From positions 1-34,113 of the forward strand of contig JAGVEK010000484.1 in NCBI GenBank assembly GCA_020058315.1: a DNA stretch of 34,113 nt, in the 5' to 3' direction. Below, piece by piece: positions 30,144 through 34,113 of the stretch; the stretch's first letter is position 1, and each line of letters opens with the position of its first letter. The notes below the pieces were generated by a model that worked only from the letters and a program-made list of their open reading frames with translations, had not been told where the DNA came from and ran no database searches. The stretch is from Candidatus Zixiibacteriota bacterium. GTDB taxonomy: Bacteria > Zixibacteria > MSB-5A5 > WJJR01. The position numbers and the translations under genes are program-made.

Positions 30144-33100
30144 TTACGGCAACACGCCCGTGAAAACTCGCTGAAAGACGGCAAAATCCTTCAGGTCAAC
30201 GTCCCCGTCCGATTCGAGATCAGACTCCCTGCAGCTTTCAGGCATTGTGACTCCCGGTCCGGTAAGGCATGCCGAGCCAACAGCGTGGTCTTGCGCATCG
30301 ATGTCTCGGTCTCGGTCTAGGTCGCCAAGGATGAGGGGAACATGGACGACCTGTACATGGACATTGTCAGTCTCGTCCGCTTCATTCACCGAATGATCGA
30401 AGTTTGCAAGCGCGAAAACCTGCACGAAATCGCCTGGACGCAAGTCCCGCGTATCCCAAACGAAAGTGGCGTCGTAACTCCCGCCGGAAGGAACTGGATC
30501 TGTCGTGCCAACGCCGATCTCGGCACCATCGGCTGCATTCAAACGCCAGGAGACGCCAAACGGCCCAGTCGGTACCGACCCCGAGTTCATTAGGCGAGTT
30601 GTGACAGCGACAGCGGTTTCTGAGACCCGGGTGATTGGCCCCGACGCCATTTCGATGTTTGGCAGTACAATCCAAGCACTCACGGTATTGTTCGATCGAT
30701 CTCTGTCGTCTACGTTAAGATCCGGATCTACGACCACAAACAATCTATGGGGGACCTGCAGCGATGGAACATTCCAGGGGAAGAGAAGCTGTTCTGTTCG
30801 GCCAGCCATTAGGGGCGATGGCGATACCGAGACCTTTGCAATGGACGCACCGCCGTTGTTCGGATCGCCGTCGTACAACTCAACCAATGCGCCAACCACC
30901 GGTAAGTCGCCACGATTCTCAATCGTCGCTTTGATCGTCGCAGGTGACCCCGGAACAGGATTGGGCGGTTCGACAACAAGCGATCTCTCGACCACCGCAA
31001 GATCGTTCCCAAGCACGTGACGAAGTAGGCACAAGTCCGTTCGTCCCGGTTGTGGAACGTTGGTAAGATGATGTAGTTGTCCGCTGATTTCGATGTCCAT
31101 GTCGTTTCGTTCGGTCTGCGTTTTCAGGTAGGCAATCAGCAGTTGCGAACCATTGTACGCCAAGGACAACGCGGTCTCGGAGTGCTCATCTTGCGTCAAC
31201 TGGCGCGGAAGTGACCACTGATCTACTTCGACATCATAGAAGGCCGCCACGATGTCCACGCCTTCTGGGCCCTGTACGCCGTAAGCTACCGCCGCCCCGC
31301 CAGGCATAGTCACCCCATCCAACGATGGCGCTTGGTTGGCCAGGGTGTCTTCGGCATAAATGGGTCGTGCGTTCCAAGTGCCCAGAGGCGAGTACATAAC
31401 GGTTCCATCCGACGCCCAAACGCAGATGACTTCACCGTTGGGGGCTACCAACACCGGTAGCGCGTCCTCCACCGTGTCATTCGTCAGGCGTCTGGTTGCC
31501 TGCCATATGCCTCCTGCCGTCTCAAGTGCGTACAACTCGCGATCATCTCTCGTATCGAGGTTGCCGTCCTCGTCCACGGTGAAGACAACGTATCCCGCTC
31601 CGCCACTATCTTCAACAAACGCTAGGCCTAGAACGCCCTTTTGCCCTGACCACACAATTTCTGGGCTCGACCAGTTAGTGCCATTCCAATGGGCAAACAT
31701 GAGCCGGTCGCCAGAGCTAGAGTTGCCAGGACTTGCATCAGCCTCGTTCTGAATCCAGATGACACCTGTCGTGCCGTTATAGACGACTGGGCATGGTGCG
31801 CGATCGACCACATCGTTGTTTGCGACAAGGATTGGAGTGGTCCACTCTCCCGTCGCCCGATCAAAAAAGGAAGTTGCAATCTCCAGGTAAGGCGCGACAT
31901 CGCTGGGACTTTGTGCTCCAGAAACATCGCCATCGATCTGTTCCCAAACCGCAATGTCCTTGTCCACACTGGTTGCTGCGAGTACTGGCCCAAAGTCAGC
32001 CATGGCGTCGTCCGCAACCCGTTCCATGGTCCACGCAGCACCTCCAACCGAACGCACGGAGGCTATGTCGGTCGCTTGGTACCACGGTTTCGATGGATCG
32101 TGGAGAGCGTAGGCAACATGGGTCTGGGTCGAGTCCGAGATAAGAGACGGAGACGCAAGAGGGGAAACATTCGTGACCAGGATCTCCTCAAGCGCCGGAC
32201 CAAGCCCTTCCGCCTGGTTTGTCCCACGCCACAGTAAGATCTGGTCACGCCCAGTCTGGTTGGCTTCGCCCCAGCGTACTAGCTCAAAACCGAGCGGTCG
32301 CCATTTACCGTTCAGCATCGGGTCGCCGAGGGCGACCGAACCGAGCGCGCGCTCCTCGGTGCAATCACCGAAACAGATTTCGGTTCCCACTTCCTCAGTG
32401 AACTGGAACAACCACGCGTGGGCGAATACGCCGACATATGCAGCTAAGGTCAAACTTCTGAAAACCCATTCCGGGCATACCTCAAACTCGGGCGTCCCGG
32501 TTCCGCCGGCGTAGATCCCCACCTTAACGTCTTCGTCAAGTTTAAGAAGTGCCTGCGCTTCGATGCCCATGGTTCCAGACACGTTGATCGTATCCGCGCC
32601 AAGAAAGCATGCGTCGTTCCATGTTCCGAGCTCGTACTCGCCGGAGACCGTTGCGCCACCGATGAGATAGACGCGAACCTTGAGCGCTCCTACTACTTCT
32701 TTGACGACTGGAATTGTCAAAAGGAAATTAACCGCCGGCGCAGCAGGCGGGAATAGAACGCCGACAACGGCCACCGCCTTCGCTCCAACACCGGCCTTGC
32801 CCGAAAACGAAGCCTCCCAGCTTGGCGTAAGTTCCGGCGCGTCGCACCCTGCTAATGCGATATCGAGTTCTCCGGCAAGGCCGAGTTGCGCCTCTCCAAG
32901 TATTTCGACTGGGGTTCCCGGCAGATTCCACTCGATATCGAGGCCGCCAAAGCCGCCAAGAGAGCCACCAAAGGTCGCCCCAAGTAGGTCGTAGCTTAAA
33001 CCGGCGTTGTAGCCCAGCGATGCCTCGAGCTTCAGATCGTTGCTTCCTAGCGGCAGTTTCCAGTCATGCGACTTTTCCAATGAGAAATCCAATTTCAAAC

Positions 33101-34113
33101 TGTCGGGTGTCCACGGGATGTTGTCCTGATACCACGGAACGATAATGCCCGGGACAGGAGAAACGTGTACGCCTGTTTTGAAAAACGTTCTCCGGCCTTC
33201 ACCGTTGACGACCTCCACCATGATCTCACTGCAAGTGTCGACTGCGCTTGGTGCAGAGATGTCCAACGTGGCACGCGCCAGGCCTCCACCGAGGTTTGTG
33301 ATAACGGCTTGGTGCTGTGTCCCGGCAACCGTGCACTGCACCGACCCTGGGGAGCCATTCCAAGCAACGGTGGTTTCAAACGCCAGATTTCCTGGCATTC
33401 CTTCGATCAGGTGATGACCATTCGGTGAGTCGAAATCCAGCGTCGCCGGTGATCCCAGACCGGAGTTTGCTTGCAACTGGAAGGTCTCGTACTTCGCCTC
33501 GCCGGCGGCAATGGTGATTGTTCGTGTTGCAGAGTAGTAGCCCGTCTTGCTGATCGTCACAGTACCGGAGTTTGGTGGGAGACCGGTGAACTCAAACTCT
33601 CCTTGCTGATTGGTCGTGGTCGCAATGCCGGCAAACGACACAGACGCTCCGGCAAGCGGGCCCAGAACTTGGCCAAGAGAATCCGCTTCAACTGCGAGCC
33701 CACGCAAGCTCGCTCGGTCCGCAGCAATAACACAGCCAGTCGAGGGCGGCGAAGAAAGAAAGGGTGTGTATTCAACGAGTGGAAGATTATGGTTGTCGTT
33801 CCAGTCTTGAATCTTGGTGTTAATTGTCGCTGTGCTCGTCGTTCCCCACCAATTGTACTCCATGTGTATGACTGATCCGCTGGTTCCGACGGCAGAAACG
33901 GACGCAGAAGAAAGGTCGTTGTTGTAGAACTCCACGTCGGCATTGCTATGAATCGTGATGTTATGTAGATGAGAACAGCCCACCGACCCTGCGCTGCCGG
34001 TGTTGAAGGTCACCCGCCCCTCCAGCCGGGTGTTGGCGAAGCTCGCCTGCCCGCCGCTGTTGACGATGAGGTTCGTGCTCCCACCCGTGAACGACGCCCC
34101 GTCCGCAACCAAC
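30144..34113 (-). CDS. Giant secreted multidomain protein with CARDB repeats and dockerin, 5'-truncated by the window
   Basis: The start lies beyond the window; 1322 residues are visible. In order: the end of a right-handed beta-helix with its typical EYNWWGT cap (about 1-125); a carboxypeptidase-regulatory-like beta-sandwich (GASVSFAGIATTTNQQGEFEF, about 135-215); a Gly-rich beta region (about 330-590); a long WD/propeller-like region with repeated VAxW and ALSLAYNGS blocks (about 640-1020); two CARDB domains (about 1035-1250, NPVPGSPATIKATIENRG and a second unit); and a C-terminal dockerin-type pair of calcium loops (GDLDRDRDIDAQDHAV, DLESDGDVDLKDFAVF). It is probably an extracellular adhesin or polysaccharide-associated protein. 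The dockerin form, with a CLTGPG insert, is characteristic of planctomycetes. Confidence 0.92.
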   Translation of the reverse strand, partial: LVADGASFTGGSTNLIVNSGGQASFANTRLEGRVTFNTGSAGSVGCSHLHNITIHSNADVEFYNNDLSSASVSAVGTSGSVIHMEYNWWGTTSTATINTKIQDWNDNHNLPLVEYTPFLSSPPSTGCVIAADRASLRGLAVEADSLGQVLGPLAGASVSFAGIATTTNQQGEFEFTGLPPNSGTVTISKTGYYSATRTITIAAGEAKYETFQLQANSGLGSPATLDFDSPNGHHLIEGMPGNLAFETTVAWNGSPGSVQCTVAGTQHQAVITNLGGGLARATLDISAPSAVDTCSEIMVEVVNGEGRRTFFKTGVHVSPVPGIIVPWYQDNIPWTPDSLKLDFSLEKSHDWKLPLGSNDLKLEASLGYNAGLSYDLLGATFGGSLGGFGGLDIEWNLPGTPVEILGEAQLGLAGELDIALAGCDAPELTPSWEASFSGKAGVGAKAVAVVGVLFPPAAPAVNFLLTIPVVKEVVGALKVRVYLIGGATVSGEYELGTWNDACFLGADTINVSGTMGIEAQALLKLDEDVKVGIYAGGTGTPEFEVCPEWVFRSLTLAAYVGVFAHAWLFQFTEEVGTEICFGDCTEERALGSVALGDPMLNGKWRPLGFELVRWGEANQTGRDQILLWRGTNQAEGLGPALEEILVTNVSPLASPSLISDSTQTHVAYALHDPSKPWYQATDIASVRSVGGAAWTMERVADDAMADFGPVLAATSVDKDIAVWEQIDGDVSGAQSPSDVAPYLEIATSFFDRATGEWTTPILVANNDVVDRAPCPVVYNGTTGVIWIQNEADASPGNSSSGDRLMFAHWNGTNWSSPEIVWSGQKGVLGLAFVEDSGGAGYVVFTVDEDGNLDTRDDRELYALETAGGIWQATRRLTNDTVEDALPVLVAPNGEVICVWASDGTVMYSPLGTWNARPIYAEDTLANQAPSLDGVTMPGGAAVAYGVQGPEGVDIVAAFYDVEVDQWSLPRQLTQDEHSETALSLAYNGSQLLIAYLKTQTERNDMDIEISGQLHHLTNVPQPGRTDLCLLRHVLGNDLAVVERSLVVEPPNPVPGSPATIKATIENRGDLPVVGALVELYDGDPNNGGASIAKVSVSPSPLMAGRTEQLLFPWNVPSLQVPHRLFVVVDPDLNVDDRDRSNNTVSAWIVLPNIEMASGPITRVSETAVAVTTRLMNSGSVPTGPFGVSWRLNAADGAEIGVGTTDPVPSGGSYDATFVWDTRDLRPGDFVQVFALANFDHSVNEADETDNVHVQVVHVPLILGDLDRDRDIDAQDHAVGSACLTGPGVTMPESCRESDLESDGDVDLKDFAVFQRVFTGVLP

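Overview
The window looks like a piece of a Planctomycetes (Phycisphaerae-like) bacterial chromosome with a large accessory or mobile fraction. The bacterial assignment rests on three things: a giant secreted protein ending in CARDB repeats and a planctomycete-style dockerin (30144-34113, minus, cut by the window edge); a secreted glycosidase-like protein with an IPTVSxWG-type C-terminal sorting tail; and ordinary bacterial housekeeping-type genes (nitroreductase, HDAC-like amidohydrolase, rhomboid protease, SEC-C/TPR protein). No rRNA, tRNA, CRISPR array, transposase or integrase was recognised.

Layout. (1) 1-3174: the C-terminal part of a very large helical-repeat protein with a 38-residue W-rich repeat, start outside the window. 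(2) 3334-6178: nitroreductase, histone-deacetylase-like hydrolase and rhomboid protease, flanked by two copies of a hairpin-plus-small-gene module. (3) 6250-8851: a compact plus-strand operon of five small genes ending in an ArdC-type antirestriction metalloprotein. A small unnamed domain occurs three times in it (once in one gene, tandemly twice in another), and a third copy of the hairpin lies inside the operon. (4) 9160-17090: mixed accessory region with hypotheticals, a SEC-C protein, a 5' fragment of recD2, small genes typical of mobile DNA, a frameshifted glycosidase-like gene, a gene whose Shine-Dalgarno is buried in a strong hairpin, and REP-like GC-rich palindromes flanking a small membrane protein gene.

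(5) 17190-28319 is the most unusual part. It encodes an Orc1/Cdc6-family initiator (23978-25078). Immediately downstream is a ~540-bp non-coding region with four same-orientation copies of an ORB-like box spaced 88-90 bp, an AT-rich stretch containing a perfect tandem 15-mer, and a fifth box in inverted orientation 181 bp beyond the fourth. This is the architecture of an archaeal replication origin. The same segment carries a HerA/FtsK-like ATPase fused to a winged helix and a PD-(D/E)XK-like nuclease, a divergent four-gene operon (membrane/coiled-coil protein, degenerate nuclease-like protein, secreted protein, DEDDh exonuclease), a zinc-ribbon/winged-helix operon, and an ADP-ribosylglycohydrolase. 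Several of its transcription units are preceded by TATA-box-like sequences at archaeal promoter distance, whereas genes elsewhere show bacterial -10 hexamers. The simplest reading is a mobile replicon of archaeal type, or with archaeal-type replication machinery, now integrated in a bacterial genome. A chimeric assembly must be excluded.

(6) 28419-29516 is a membrane-anchored TPR protein. It is followed by ~630 bp of structured non-coding DNA and the convergent giant dockerin protein.
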